Part shown: piece by piece, positions 1-9,578 of the stretch
How the letters are laid out: each line of letters begins with the position of its first letter
Numbering within the stretch: position 1 is the first letter of the stretch
Assembly: GCA_903844055.1 (NCBI GenBank)
Contig: CAIMSF010000117.1
Span: 1-37,647 of the forward strand
DNA length: 37,647 bases
Source of the DNA: an uncultured bacterium
GTDB lineage: Bacteria; Bacillota_I; Bacilli_A; Izemoplasmatales; Hujiaoplasmataceae
Direction of reading: 5' to 3'
Program-made: the position numbers and the translations under genes
The notes under the pieces: model-generated
Database searches by the model: none
Told to the model about the DNA's origin: nothing
Seen by the model: only the letters and a program-made list of their open reading frames with translations

Positions 1-1
1 C

Positions 2-682
2 GTCTCGACCGGGGTTTCTTCGGAAAACCTGCTCAAGGAACGATCCGCCGACGGCGCGATCGTCGCCGACATCCACATCGCCGACGAGACGCTCGTCAAG
101 GTCGCGAAGAACTTCAAGCCGGTGATCGTGCTCGACCGCCGTCTCGCCGATCCCGACATCGTCGACATGACGATCGACAACCAGAACGCGATGGCCGAAC
201 TCACGCGCGCCGTCATCGCGAAGGGATATCGCCGGATCGCATATGTCCACGGCGTCCGCGAAACCTATGACGACACCGACCGTTTCGAAGGTTTCATGAG
301 GACGATGGACGCGACGGGCAGGAAGGTGTTCGCCGAATACTGGGGTCTGTTCACGAAGGCGTCCGGCCTCTCGATCATCCGCGAGGCGATCGCCTCCGGA
401 AAACCGCTCCCCGACATGTTCGTCTGCGCCAACGACGAGATGGCGATCGGCATCATGGACGGGCTCGCCGAGAAGGGAATCCGCGTCCCCGATGACATCG
501 GCGTTTCGGGGTTCGACGACATCGAGCTGTCCTCCTACTATCGCCCCGGGCTGTCGACGATCCGGATCGACCACTTCGAATGGGGCCGCGCGATCGCCGC
601 GACCGCCATCTCGCTCTTGCAGAACAAGCACGCCGACGTCCATAAGCAAGTCGGCGCGTTGATCCTGCGCGACTCCTTTTGA
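2..682 (+). CDS. LacI/GalR-family transcriptional regulator, C-terminal part (5' end outside window)
   Basis: The open frame runs in from the window edge at base 2, so the ORF-track start at 122 is internal. The visible 226 residues are the effector-binding (periplasmic-binding-protein-like) domain of a LacI/GalR repressor. Diagnostic stretches are YRRIAYVHG, the DRFEGF segment, PDMFVCANDEMAIGIMDGL and the very typical IRVPDDIGVSGFDDIELS. The DNA-binding helix-turn-helix lies upstream and is not visible. The gene is followed at once by a terminator, and the next promoter carries a perfect LacI-type palindrome, so this protein probably represses the glycan operon starting at 803 and responds to a sugar or sugar phosphate. 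The family is clear; the target and effector are inferred from position. Confidence 0.92.
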   Translation, partial: VSTGVSSENLLKERSADGAIVADIHIADETLVKVAKNFKPVIVLDRRLADPDIVDMTIDNQNAMAELTRAVIAKGYRRIAYVHGVRETYDDTDRFEGFMRTMDATGRKVFAEYWGLFTKASGLSIIREAIASGKPLPDMFVCANDEMAIGIMDGLAEKGIRVPDDIGVSGFDDIELSSYYRPGLSTIRIDHFEWGRAIAATAISLLQNKHADVHKQVGALILRDSF

Positions 683-709
683 CCGGCACAATTGCCGGTT
701 CTTTTTTTA
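681..709 (+). terminator. Rho-independent terminator of the LacI-family gene
   Basis: The stem ACCGGCA / TGCCGGT with a four-base loop (CAAT) is followed by CTTTTTTT. It begins within the stop codon of the regulator gene and separates it from the promoter of the glycan operon. Confidence 0.85.
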
Positions 710-718
710 AAAAGCGGC

Positions 719-732
719 TGAAAGCGCTTGTA
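719..732. promoter_or_regulatory. cre-like / LacI-family operator overlapping the -35 box
   Basis: TGAAAGCGCTTGTA matches 12 of 14 positions of the Bacillus catabolite-responsive element TGWAANCGNTNWCA and contains the palindrome AAGCGCTT. It overlaps the proposed -35 box at 728, a position from which a bound CcpA-like or LacI-like protein would block initiation. Identity as a site for CcpA or for the upstream LacI protein is inferred. Confidence 0.5.
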
Positions 733-756
733 AATCGTCCCGTCGTATGCTATAAT
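728..756 (+). promoter_or_regulatory. Sigma-A promoter of the glycan-utilisation operon
   Basis: TTGTAA (728-733), a 17-bp spacer and TATAAT (751-756) with an extended -10 TG (TGCTATAAT). The expected start of transcription is near 763, about 40 bases upstream of the GH94 start codon. Confidence 0.85.
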
Positions 757-770
757 AAAATCGAAATGTC

Positions 771-786
771 ATCGAAACGTTTCGAT
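771..786. promoter_or_regulatory. LacI-family operator, perfect 16-bp palindrome
   Basis: ATCGAAACGTTTCGAT is a perfect palindrome with the central CG typical of LacI/GalR-family operators. It lies just downstream of the predicted transcription start and upstream of the Shine-Dalgarno of the GH94 gene, where a repressor would act as a roadblock. The LacI-family gene immediately upstream is the obvious candidate ligand. Confidence 0.75.
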
Positions 787-802
787 AAAGGGGGAACCGC
801 AC

Positions 803-3190
803 TTGTTCGCAAACAAATACGGCCATTTCAGCGCCGATGGAAAAGAATACGTCATCACCAACCCGAGGACCCCGAGGCCCTGGGTCAACGTCGTCTCCAA
901 CGGGGACTACGGCTTCGTCGTCTCGCAGACCGGCGGCGGCTTCTCGTGGCGCGGCAACGCCGAGCAGAACCGGCTCACCCGCCTCTACCAGGACCTGATC
1001 AAGGATAATTACGGCAAGTACTTCTATCTCAGGGACCGTCGCACCGGCCGTTATTGGTCGTTGTCCTGGATGCCCACGCAGACGCCCTATGAAGCGTTCG
1101 CGGTCCGCCAGGGTGTCGGCTACTCGGTTTTCGAGTACCAGGTCGAACAGGTGCACACGACGATGAAGATGTTCGTCGTCCCGCACCAGCCGCTCGAAAT
1201 CATCGAGATCGCCGTCCTCAACAAATCGGCCGAAACCAAGGACCTCGACCTCACGAGCTATTTCGAGTGGGAGGCGGCGATCCATCCCGACGCCCACCGC
1301 GAATTCCACAAACTCTTCATGGACACCTCGTTCGACCCGAAACTGAACGCCCTCAAACTGCTCAAGTACATGTGGGGATTCGGCGACAAGAAGGGTCTCC
1401 ACAACAACGTCGACTGGGACTATACCGGCTTCCACGCCGTGTCCGAGCCCGTCGCGTCCTTCGACACCGACAAGGAATCGTTCCTCGGCATGTACGGCCG
1501 CGAGGATTCCCCAAAGGGGATGAAGGAGGCGCATCTGGCGAAGAACCAGGGCCGCTTCGGCGATCCGGTCGCCTCGCTGAGAAACGAAATCAGGCTTCAG
1601 CCGGGGGAATCCAAGACCCTCGTCTACACGATCGGCTGCACCACCCTCGGCAAAAACGAGATTCCGGGCATCGATTCGGCGTATGAGGACCCCGATCCGC
1701 TCATCAAGAAATATACGTGCGCCGAGGGTGCCCGCGAGGCGTTCGCCGAACTCCAGACCTTCTGGGCGGAACTGCTCGGCGGCGACGAGGCGAAGACCCC
1801 CGACCCGGCGTTCGACCTCATGACCAACACGTTCTCCAAGTACCAGGCCATTTCCGGACGGCTCTGGGCGAAGACGGGGTATTACCAAACCTCCGGCGGC
1901 TACGGCTTCCGCGACCAACTCCAGGACTGCCAGATCTTCTTGGAAGGGAAACCGGAACTTGCGAAGAAGCAATTGCGGATGCACGCGGCCAAGCAGTTCC
2001 AGGCCGGCGACGTCTACCACTGGTTCGTCACCTTCCAGGGCTGGGGTCCGCGCGGCAACTGCTCCGACGACCTCCTGTGGCTGCCGTTCATCCTCGACGC
2101 CTACCTCGAGGAGACGCTCGATTTCGCCTTCCTCGACGAGTCCGCCCCGTTCCTCGACGGCGGCGCGGCGACGATCTACGAGCATGCCAAACGGGCGATC
2201 CAGAAGTCGCTCACCCGCTTCTCGGCCCGCAACGTGCCCCTGATGGGATCGCACGACTGGAACGACGGCCTCTCCGCCGTCGGTCCCGAGATGAAGGGCG
2301 AGTCGTTCTGGATGTCCTGCTTCCTCTACATCATCCTGAAGAAATTCGCCCGCCACGCTTCCGCGCGCCACGACGACGCGTTCGTCGCCGAGATGCTCGC
2401 GAAGGCCGCCGTGATCAAGCAGACCTTCAACGAGTTCGCGTGGGACGGCGAGTGGTACCGCATGGCGACCACCGACGCCGGCCTGGTCCTCGGCTCGAAG
2501 GACAACGACGAAGGCAAGATCTTCCTGATGCCGAACGCCTGGGCGATCATCGGCGAACTGATCCCCGCCGAGCGCCTGAAGACGGTTGTCAAGTCGATGG
2601 AACAGTGGCTCCTCCGCGACTACGGGACCGTGCTCAACTTCCCGGCCTTCACGAAACCGCGCACCGACGTCGGCTATGTCACGCGGTATGCGCCGGGCCT
2701 TCGCGAAAACGGCGGCGTCTACACGCACGCCGCGACTTGGGCGGTCACCGCGTTCGCCAAGGCCGGCCGCACCGACCTCGCCTACCGCGCCTACCGCGGG
2801 ATCTGCCCGCCGAACCGCACCGCCGATCCGGACCGCTACGTCGCCGAACCCTACGTCACCTGCGGCAACTCCGACGGTCCGATCTCTCCCAACTACGGCC
2901 GCGGCGGATGGACCTGGTACACCGGATCCGCGCAATGGCTCCACCGCGTCGCCGTCTGCGACATCCTCGGGGTCAAGGCGACCTATGAAGGCCTCCTCGT
3001 CGAACCGCACGCCCCCGCCGCATGGAACGAATACGGCTACCGCCGCAACTTCCGCGGCGCGACCTACGCCTTCACGTTCGTCCGCGGCGTGAAACCGTCG
3101 ATCGTCGTCGACGGCGCCCCCGTGAAGGGCAACATCCTCCCCGATTTCCGCGACGGCAAGACCCACAAGGTCAGCGTCGTCTTCCAATGA
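803..3190 (+). CDS. Glycoside hydrolase family 94 phosphorylase (cellobiose/beta-oligoglucan phosphorylase-like)
   Basis: This 795-aa protein has no signal peptide and has the GH94 layout: an N-terminal beta-sandwich (about 1-290), a linker, an (alpha/alpha)6 catalytic barrel and a C-terminal beta-sandwich. The barrel shows GYGFRDQLQD (366-375), SHDWNDG (483-489; by family analogy D488 of WND is the general acid), NGGVYTHAATW (636-646) and a GGWTWYTGSAQW block. Known members split beta-linked di- or oligosaccharides with phosphate to give glucose-1-phosphate, which saves ATP. The length resembles cellobiose, laminaribiose or chitobiose phosphorylases (about 800 aa) rather than 1,2-beta-oligoglucan phosphorylases (about 1,100 aa). 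The substrate is therefore open, although the GH144-like neighbour favours a beta-glucan. The start is TTG at 803, chosen because AAAGGGGG lies 8 nt upstream. Confidence 0.9.
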   Translation: MFANKYGHFSADGKEYVITNPRTPRPWVNVVSNGDYGFVVSQTGGGFSWRGNAEQNRLTRLYQDLIKDNYGKYFYLRDRRTGRYWSLSWMPTQTPYEAFAVRQGVGYSVFEYQVEQVHTTMKMFVVPHQPLEIIEIAVLNKSAETKDLDLTSYFEWEAAIHPDAHREFHKLFMDTSFDPKLNALKLLKYMWGFGDKKGLHNNVDWDYTGFHAVSEPVASFDTDKESFLGMYGREDSPKGMKEAHLAKNQGRFGDPVASLRNEIRLQPGESKTLVYTIGCTTLGKNEIPGIDSAYEDPDPLIKKYTCAEGAREAFAELQTFWAELLGGDEAKTPDPAFDLMTNTFSKYQAISGRLWAKTGYYQTSGGYGFRDQLQDCQIFLEGKPELAKKQLRMHAAKQFQAGDVYHWFVTFQGWGPRGNCSDDLLWLPFILDAYLEETLDFAFLDESAPFLDGGAATIYEHAKRAIQKSLTRFSARNVPLMGSHDWNDGLSAVGPEMKGESFWMSCFLYIILKKFARHASARHDDAFVAEMLAKAAVIKQTFNEFAWDGEWYRMATTDAGLVLGSKDNDEGKIFLMPNAWAIIGELIPAERLKTVVKSMEQWLLRDYGTVLNFPAFTKPRTDVGYVTRYAPGLRENGGVYTHAATWAVTAFAKAGRTDLAYRAYRGICPPNRTADPDRYVAEPYVTCGNSDGPISPNYGRGGWTWYTGSAQWLHRVAVCDILGVKATYEGLLVEPHAPAAWNEYGYRRNFRGATYAFTFVRGVKPSIVVDGAPVKGNILPDFRDGKTHKVSVVFQ

Positions 3191-3230
3191 TCGCACGGCG
3201 ATCGAGAAAGCCACATAAAGGAGAATGAAG

Positions 3231-4742
3231 ATGAAAAAATTCGTCAGCTTCGCCCTCATCATGTTGTTCGCCCTGGTCGGTGTCGCCTGCGAGACGGCCA
3301 CGACGACCGCCGCCGCGACCACGACCACGACGTCGGGTTCCGGCCTCACCACGACCGGGACGGGCGTCACCACGACCCAGTCGACCGCCGCCGCGACCAC
3401 GACCACGACGGAATATCACGATCCCGTCACGCTCACCTACGCGGCCTGGAACCTCGGCGCCGTCGACTCGACGACCAACCTCGAACGGCTCATGCTCGAC
3501 GCCTTCGAAGTCCAGTACCCGTGGATCACCGTCGACATCCTCGAGCGTCCGCGCGTCCCCGATTCGACCGGAACGGGCGAGATCGACCAGAACTGGAACG
3601 AATTCCTCGGCGCGAACGCCGCCCTCGGCACCTTGCCTGACGTCTACTTCACCGACTCCGTCGAGACCACGATCATGAACAACTGGTCGCTGGACGTCGC
3701 CGAACTGGCCGAAGCCGATCCCGAATTCATGAACGTCTCCGCCGACCTCCGCAACGCCGCGAACTTCGGCGGCCACATCATGGCCGTCCCGTATGCGGTC
3801 TACTACTTCGGCTACTTCATCAACAAGACGCTCTTCGAAGACCAGAACGGCGACCAGCCGCTGTTCGAGGACACCTGGGACGAATTCGCGGCCAAGGTCG
3901 CCGACGTCGCAAGCCAGAACGTCACCACCGGCAACGGCATCGCCGGCATCTGCGGCATCGACCGTTTGCCCGAGTGGTTCCCCGCGCAGCTCAATCCCGA
4001 TCTCGGCTGGTACACCTACGACGGTTCGCTCCTCCATCTCGACGGACCCGAGTTCTCCGCGACGCTCGACATGTACAACGCGCTGATGCAGAACAAGGCC
4101 TACGTCTACGACGCCCTCTCGGCCGACGAGAAGATGGCCGCCTTCGGGACCACCGGGACGTGGGAGACCTCGAAACTGCTCGCGTACTGGGAATACACCC
4201 CGATCATCGGTTCGATGCTCGACCTCGGCTTCGACGTCGACTTCATCGGCACCCCCGGCACCGCGGCCTCGCACAAGATTCCGGTCGTCCTCGACCTGAT
4301 GTGCGTCTCCTCGCAGACCGACCATCCGGAGGAAGCCTACCTGCTCGCCAAGTGGATGAGTTACGGCAAGGACGGCTACCTCAAGCGGATCGAGATCTCC
4401 AACACCGTCGAAGGCGTCGTCGCCCTCAACATGACGCCGCTCCAGCCGGACGAGGAGATGCTCGACGCCTTCTTCGGGATCTATACGACGTTCACCGAAT
4501 TCCGCAAGGTCGTCGAGTACGACGATTACATCATCGAGCCCAACAAGTACGTCCCCGGCTACATCAAGGCCCGCTGGACCGGCGTGTACAACGCGACGAC
4601 GTCGCTCGGCGACGTCTTCAACGGCGTGATGAGCGGCGCGATCAACTACGCCGACGTCAAGACGATCTGGAACCAGAAGGCCAACAACGCCCTGACCGCG
4701 GCCCGCGAGGCCGTCTTCGAGCAACTCGGAATCATCGGATAA
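3231..4742 (+). CDS. Sugar ABC transporter solute-binding lipoprotein (family 1)
   Basis: This secreted lipoprotein probably captures an oligosaccharide for ABC import. The signal peptide KKFVSFALIMLFALVGVAC ends at Cys20, and the lipobox is atypical because Gly is at -3. A tether of about 40 residues, almost all Thr/Ala/Gly/Ser, follows. The binding-protein fold then begins at VTLTYAAWN and includes LPDVYFTD, IMAVPYAVYYFGYFINK and a C-terminal helical region. The track start (3225) lies 1 nt after AAAGGAG. The in-frame ATG at 3231 has about 7 nt spacing and is preferred, giving 503 aa. The gene sits 40 nt after GH94 with no promoter visible, so it is co-transcribed. Which of the two downstream permease pairs it serves is unknown. 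Confidence 0.9.
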   Translation: MKKFVSFALIMLFALVGVACETATTTAAATTTTTSGSGLTTTGTGVTTTQSTAAATTTTTEYHDPVTLTYAAWNLGAVDSTTNLERLMLDAFEVQYPWITVDILERPRVPDSTGTGEIDQNWNEFLGANAALGTLPDVYFTDSVETTIMNNWSLDVAELAEADPEFMNVSADLRNAANFGGHIMAVPYAVYYFGYFINKTLFEDQNGDQPLFEDTWDEFAAKVADVASQNVTTGNGIAGICGIDRLPEWFPAQLNPDLGWYTYDGSLLHLDGPEFSATLDMYNALMQNKAYVYDALSADEKMAAFGTTGTWETSKLLAYWEYTPIIGSMLDLGFDVDFIGTPGTAASHKIPVVLDLMCVSSQTDHPEEAYLLAKWMSYGKDGYLKRIEISNTVEGVVALNMTPLQPDEEMLDAFFGIYTTFTEFRKVVEYDDYIIEPNKYVPGYIKARWTGVYNATTSLGDVFNGVMSGAINYADVKTIWNQKANNALTAAREAVFEQLGIIG

Positions 4743-4782
4743 CGGAACCGTTCGCCAAGCCATTCTTCCCGCGGGGTGCCTC

Positions 4783-7725
4783 GTGATCAAGAAAAGCCTG
4801 TCCCTTCTCGTACTCCTGCTGTTGACGCTCATCGGCGCCGGCTTCCATGCCGGCGTCGTTTCGGCGTCTTCGCCGGATGCGGGACGGACCGACCGGATGG
4901 TTGGCGAGGCCTACAAGGACGTGTTGCCGGACTGGATCGCGGAGGATTACGCCGACAACTCCGGATTCCTTGCGGTCGTGACGCCATCCTCTTTCAGCGG
5001 GACCATCCCGGCGGCCGACACGCGCGGCTATCACGGCCCGGCGGCCAGCTTCGACGCCGGGGGCGTCCTGACGTTCCATGCGAACGTGCCGACGACCGGC
5101 CTTTACCGCTTCGCCCTCGACTTTTTCCCGCTCGACGACGGCTATCTCGATCCCGAGCTGGCGATGCGGGTGAACGGCGCGTCGCCTTACGCCGAAGCCG
5201 GGCAGATCATCCTCTACAAGAACTGGGACGGCGGGGACGCCTTCTCCACCGATCGTTTCGGCAACGACTTCTACGCTTCGCAGTCCGTCATCGCGTCCTG
5301 GACGCACCAGGCGTTCCAGGACCCGATGGGTTTTCATACCGAACCACTGTCTTTCCTCCTGGAAGCCGGCGACAACGTGGTGGAGTTCCGGCTTCTGAAG
5401 GGGGAGGTGCTGCTCGGCGACGTGACGGTCACCGGCCAGTCCGAACTTCCCGACTACCAAAGCTACCTGGGCGGCGGAACCGCCCTGACCGACGACTTCC
5501 TGCTCACCGTCGAGGCCGAGACCCCGGACGCGAAGAACTCCTCGTCGATCCAGGCGGGCGTCGACCGCGACCTCGGGGTGACGCCGTTCTCGGTGACGGC
5601 GCTAAGGCTCAACGTGCTTTCGGGATCCAGTTTCAACTCCGAACGCGAAACCGTCTCTTACGACGTCGTCGTGCCCGCCCCCGGATTCTATCATCTCTCC
5701 TTCAAGGTCCGGCAGGCCGCCCATGCGAACGCGACCGTCTTCCGCACCCTCCGGATCAACGGCGAAATCCCGTTCGCCGAGGCGGCGTCGCTATCGATCG
5801 GCTATTCCTCCGCATGGCGCAACTTCACCCCCGCGGACGCGTCGGGGACGCCCTTCCTCTTCTGGCTCGAAGCGGGGTCCAACGTCGTCTCGCTTTCCGT
5901 CGACCTGTCGGTCTACCGCTCCACCTACGAGACCGCGCAAACGGTCTTGAAGGCGGTCAACCAGCTGTCGCTCGACATCAAGAAGCTGACCGGCAACCAG
6001 GTCGACGAGGACCGCGACTGGTCGATCGTCGACTACCTGCCCACGGTCGAAGCGGATTTGCGGGCGATGGCGGCGGAGCTCCAGGCCGAGATGGACTATG
6101 TCGACGCCCTGAACGGCACGGCACGGCGCTCCGAAATCGAGTCGAGCCTCCGCCTCTGCATCCGCAATCTGACCATCCTCGCCGACAAGCCCGACGAGAT
6201 CCCGCAGAACATCACGATGCTTTCGACCTCGAGTTCCTCGGTCGCCTCGCTGCTCGGCACCGTCGTGTCGCTGCTCGTGGACAGCCCGCTCGACATCGAC
6301 CGTTTCTACGTGTACGGGAACGCCGAACTGCCCGCCGCCAACGCCGGCTTCTTCGCCCGGGCGTGGCTGGCGATCCGGCGGTTCTTCCTCTCGTTCTTCG
6401 AGGACCGCTATTCCGACGTCGCCGCCGAAGGCGAACTCGAAGTCTGGGTCAACCGCTCGAAACAGTACGTCGACCTGATCCAGAAGATGGCGGACGACAC
6501 CTTCACGGCCGCGACGGGAATCCCCGTCAAGGTCTCCGTGATGTCCTCCGAAAGCAAGCTGATCCTCGCCAACTCCGCCGGACAGAATCCCGACGTCGCC
6601 CTCGGCATCGCCTCCTGGATGCCTTACGACATGGGGATCCGCGGCGCCGTCTATGACCTTTCGGCGTTCCGATCCGATCCGGCATTCGCCGAGACGCTCG
6701 CGCTCTTCAATCCCGAATCGCTGATCCCGATGGTCTACGACGAAGGCCTTTACGGCCTTCCCGACACCGAGAACTTCTACGTCCTGTTCTACCGGACCGA
6801 CATCCTCGAAACGCTCGACCTCGACGTTCCCTCGACCTGGGTGGAGGTCACCGAGATGATGCCGGTGCTCAAGCGCTACGGCCTGGATTTCTACATCCCG
6901 CTGTCCAGCCCTGCCTCGCTCAAGGCGTTCGACGCGACCCTTCCCTTCCTCTTCCAATACGGCTCCACCGTCTATTCCGACGACGCCTTCCATGCGGCGA
7001 TCGACGATTCCGCCTCGATCGACGCCCTCACGATGATGACCGAACTCTATACGATCTATTCGATGGACGTCACGGTTTCCTCGTTCTACAACGATTTCCG
7101 GCTCGGCACCTGCCCGATCGGCGTGGGCGATTTCGGCATGTACGTCACCCTCTTGAACGCCGCGCCCGACATCCAGGGACTCTGGTCGATCGCCCTCCTT
7201 CCGGGCGTCGAGAAGGACGGCGGCACGATCGACCGCAGCGCTCCCGGCGCGGCGACGGCCAACATCGTCTTCGCCAACACGGAATCCCCCGATGAAAGCT
7301 GGGAGTTCCTCCGGTGGTGGGCCTCGACCCCGACGCAGGTGACGTTTGAGAACCTGCTTCTGTCGACCCTCGGCAAGTCCTACATGTGGAACTCCGCGAA
7401 CGTCGCGGCGTTCCTCGCGGCGGGATACACGGCATCCGACGTCGACGTCATCGTCGAGCAGTGGAGCTGGCTGCGCGAACTGCCCAAGGTGCCCGGATCG
7501 TATCAGGTCGAGCTCGAGATCTCGAACCTGTGGAACAGCGTCGTCCTCGAGCGCGCCAACCTGCGCGTCGAACTGAACGACGCGGTGATCCGCGCGAACA
7601 AGGAGATCCGCAAGAAGATGAGCGAGTTCGGGTACGCCGACAAGGCGGGGAACATCCTGAAACCCTACCTGTTGGCCAACCGTTCGCTGATCGACGGGTG
7701 GCTGGACGGAGGTGACGGCGCATGA
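4783..7725 (+). CDS. Large extracytoplasmic solute-binding protein with N-terminal CBM35-like domains
   Basis: This 980-aa protein has a signal peptide (about 1-30, ending near VVSAS). No lipobox Cys is present, unlike the other binding proteins here. Two beta-sandwich regions follow: about 40-235, and about 240-385, which opens with LLTVEAE as CBM6/35 modules often do and includes [13 protein letters not shown]. Next comes a helical segment (about 385-540). The C-terminal part (about 545-980) is an ABC-type family 1 solute-binding domain ([50 protein letters not shown]). The start is GTG at 4783 with GGGGTG 4 nt upstream. The stop overlaps the next start as ATGA, so the protein is translationally coupled to the first permease pair and is probably its receptor. 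CBM assignment rests on pattern only. Confidence 0.82.
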   Translation: MIKKSLSLLVLLLLTLIGAGFHAGVVSASSPDAGRTDRMVGEAYKDVLPDWIAEDYADNSGFLAVVTPSSFSGTIPAADTRGYHGPAASFDAGGVLTFHANVPTTGLYRFALDFFPLDDGYLDPELAMRVNGASPYAEAGQIILYKNWDGGDAFSTDRFGNDFYASQSVIASWTHQAFQDPMGFHTEPLSFLLEAGDNVVEFRLLKGEVLLGDVTVTGQSELPDYQSYLGGGTALTDDFLLTVEAETPDAKNSSSIQAGVDRDLGVTPFSVTALRLNVLSGSSFNSERETVSYDVVVPAPGFYHLSFKVRQAAHANATVFRTLRINGEIPFAEAASLSIGYSSAWRNFTPADASGTPFLFWLEAGSNVVSLSVDLSVYRSTYETAQTVLKAVNQLSLDIKKLTGNQVDEDRDWSIVDYLPTVEADLRAMAAELQAEMDYVDALNGTARRSEIESSLRLCIRNLTILADKPDEIPQNITMLSTSSSSVASLLGTVVSLLVDSPLDIDRFYVYGNAELPAANAGFFARAWLAIRRFFLSFFEDRYSDVAAEGELEVWVNRSKQYVDLIQKMADDTFTAATGIPVKVSVMSSESKLILANSAGQNPDVALGIASWMPYDMGIRGAVYDLSAFRSDPAFAETLALFNPESLIPMVYDEGLYGLPDTENFYVLFYRTDILETLDLDVPSTWVEVTEMMPVLKRYGLDFYIPLSSPASLKAFDATLPFLFQYGSTVYSDDAFHAAIDDSASIDALTMMTELYTIYSMDVTVSSFYNDFRLGTCPIGVGDFGMYVTLLNAAPDIQGLWSIALLPGVEKDGGTIDRSAPGAATANIVFANTESPDESWEFLRWWASTPTQVTFENLLLSTLGKSYMWNSANVAAFLAAGYTASDVDVIVEQWSWLRELPKVPGSYQVELEISNLWNSVVLERANLRVELNDAVIRANKEIRKKMSEFGYADKAGNILKPYLLANRSLIDGWLDGGDGA

Positions 7726-8687
7726 CCGACCCGACCGTCCTCATGAAGCCCGCGTCCTTCGCCGACCGCCTCAAGCGCCTCTTCGCGCCGCGCCGCCGGG
7801 TGCGTGACAGCCATCCCGTCGCCTACGCCTTCGTCGCCCCCTACCTGACGATGTTCGCGATCTTCATCATCGTCCCCGTGGCCGCGGCGATCCTGCTTTC
7901 GTTCACCTACTTCGACACCGTCCGGTTCCCGCAGTGGATCGGCTTCGAGAACTACATCAACATCCTCACGAACGACGCCGAATTCATGCAGTACGTGATC
8001 CCGAACACGCTGAAATACGCCGTGATCGTCGGTCCCGGCGGCTACACCCTGTCCTTCCTGATCGCATGGATGCTCGCGCAGCTCACGCCGAAGGTGCGGA
8101 CCATCCTCGCACTCGTCATCTACTCGCCGTCGCTGACCGCCGGCGTCACGATGTCGGTGCTCTGGAAGGTCATCTTCGCCGGCGACGAGACCGGCTACCT
8201 CAACATGTTTTTGATGAACCTCGGCGCGATCAACGAACCCGTCGCGTGGCTCACCTCGGCGGAGACGCTGATGCCGATCATGATCGGCGTCACGCTGTGG
8301 AGCTCGATGGGCGTGGGCTTCCTCGCGATGCTCGCCGGCATCCTCAACGTCAACCAGGACCTCTATGAGGCAGGCTACATCGACGGCATCAAGAACAAGT
8401 TCCAGGAGATGGTCTACATCACGATCCCCACGATCAAGCCGCAGATGCTGTTCGGCGCGGTCATGGCGATCGTCGGCACGTTCGGCTCCTCGGGCATCGG
8501 CGTGGCGCTGTCGGGGTCCAACCCGACGCCGCAGTACGCCGGCCAGCTGATCGTCAACCACATCGAGTACTTCGGCTTCAACAAATACGAAATGGGCTAT
8601 GCGGCGGCGCTCTCGGTCATCCTGCTTCTGGTCATCTATGCGGTCTCGCGGTTCGCGTTCCGCCTCTTCGGGAGCAAAGACGAATGA
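7722..8687 (+). CDS. Sugar ABC transporter permease, MalF/UgpA type (pair A)
   Basis: This 321-aa integral membrane protein has about six transmembrane helices, starting with [28 protein letters not shown]. The cytoplasmic EAA loop that docks the ATPase is clear: [26 protein letters not shown]. It forms the import channel with the next gene. Its ATG overlaps the upstream TGA (ATGA at 7722) and is preceded by GGAGGTGA, which supports coupled translation with the CBM-fused binding protein. No ATPase gene is present in the window, so a shared MsmK/MsmX-type ATPase is expected from elsewhere in the genome. Confidence 0.95.
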   Translation: MTDPTVLMKPASFADRLKRLFAPRRRVRDSHPVAYAFVAPYLTMFAIFIIVPVAAAILLSFTYFDTVRFPQWIGFENYINILTNDAEFMQYVIPNTLKYAVIVGPGGYTLSFLIAWMLAQLTPKVRTILALVIYSPSLTAGVTMSVLWKVIFAGDETGYLNMFLMNLGAINEPVAWLTSAETLMPIMIGVTLWSSMGVGFLAMLAGILNVNQDLYEAGYIDGIKNKFQEMVYITIPTIKPQMLFGAVMAIVGTFGSSGIGVALSGSNPTPQYAGQLIVNHIEYFGFNKYEMGYAAALSVILLLVIYAVSRFAFRLFGSKDE

Positions 8688-9568
8688 AGAAGACCAAGTC
8701 GCGCTTCCAGGCCACCAAGATCAATCCGAAACGCTTCCACCCCGCCCAATTCCGCTACCTCGCCGTGCTCCTGCCGATCGCGGCGTTCATGATCCTGCCT
8801 TTGATCTTCATCTTCAACCACGCCTTCAAGCCGTTCGAGGAGCTGTTCGCGTATCCGCCCCGGTTCTTCGTCAACCGGCCGACGCTGTCCAACTTCACGA
8901 ACCTGTTCGCGGTGACGGGGTCTTCCGGGATCCCGATGTCGCGCTACCTCTTCAACTCGATCGTCGTCACGATCCTCGTCATCGCCGTCAGCGTGCTGAT
9001 TTCGACGATGGCCGGATACGCCCTCTCGAAGCTGCACTTCAAGGGCAAGAAGGCGATCAACGAGATCAACACGATCGCCCTCATGTTCGTCGGCGTCGCC
9101 GTCACGATCCCGCGCTACCTCGTGATCGAGAAGCTCGGCCTGATCGACAACTTCCTCATCCACGTCCTGCCCTATCTCGCGGTCCCGGTCGGCCTCTTCC
9201 TCGTGAAGCAGTTCATCGACCAGATCCCCGGCGAGTTGATCGACGCCGCCCGCGTCGACGGCGCGAACGACTGGCAGATCTACCAAAAGATCGTCGTCCC
9301 GCTCGTCAAGCCGGCGATCGCGACGATCATGATCCTGTCGTTCCAGTCGGTATGGAACTCCGCCGACACCTCGGCGACCTACATCAACGCCGACGTGAAG
9401 AAGACCTTCGCCTTCTACATGGGCACGCTCACGACGAACACGAGCGCCGTCGAAAGCCAGGGCATGGCCGCCGCCGCGTCGCTCATCATGTTCATTCCGA
9501 ACCTCGTCATCTTCATCATCATGCAGAGCAAGGTCATGGACACCATGGCCCACTCCGGGATCAAGTGA
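8684..9568 (+). CDS. Sugar ABC transporter permease, MalG/UgpE type (pair A)
   Basis: This 294-aa protein has about six transmembrane helices and the MalG-type EAA loop [25 protein letters not shown]. The N-terminal [27 protein letters not shown] is typical of carbohydrate CUT1 permeases. It overlaps the preceding permease by ATGA at 8684, with GGGAGC as ribosome binding site. It is the second half of the pair-A channel. The next gene starts 10 nt after its stop. Confidence 0.95.
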   Translation: MKKTKSRFQATKINPKRFHPAQFRYLAVLLPIAAFMILPLIFIFNHAFKPFEELFAYPPRFFVNRPTLSNFTNLFAVTGSSGIPMSRYLFNSIVVTILVIAVSVLISTMAGYALSKLHFKGKKAINEINTIALMFVGVAVTIPRYLVIEKLGLIDNFLIHVLPYLAVPVGLFLVKQFIDQIPGELIDAARVDGANDWQIYQKIVVPLVKPAIATIMILSFQSVWNSADTSATYINADVKKTFAFYMGTLTTNTSAVESQGMAAAASLIMFIPNLVIFIIMQSKVMDTMAHSGIK

Positions 9569-9578
9569 GGCGGCCGAC

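Noticed and set aside
707-3406. 899-aa minus-strand ORF opposite GH94
   Set aside because: It is a shadow of strong third-position G/C bias: low-complexity Val/Arg/Asp-rich translation with no family motifs, while the plus strand is a clear GH94 gene with promoter and RBS.
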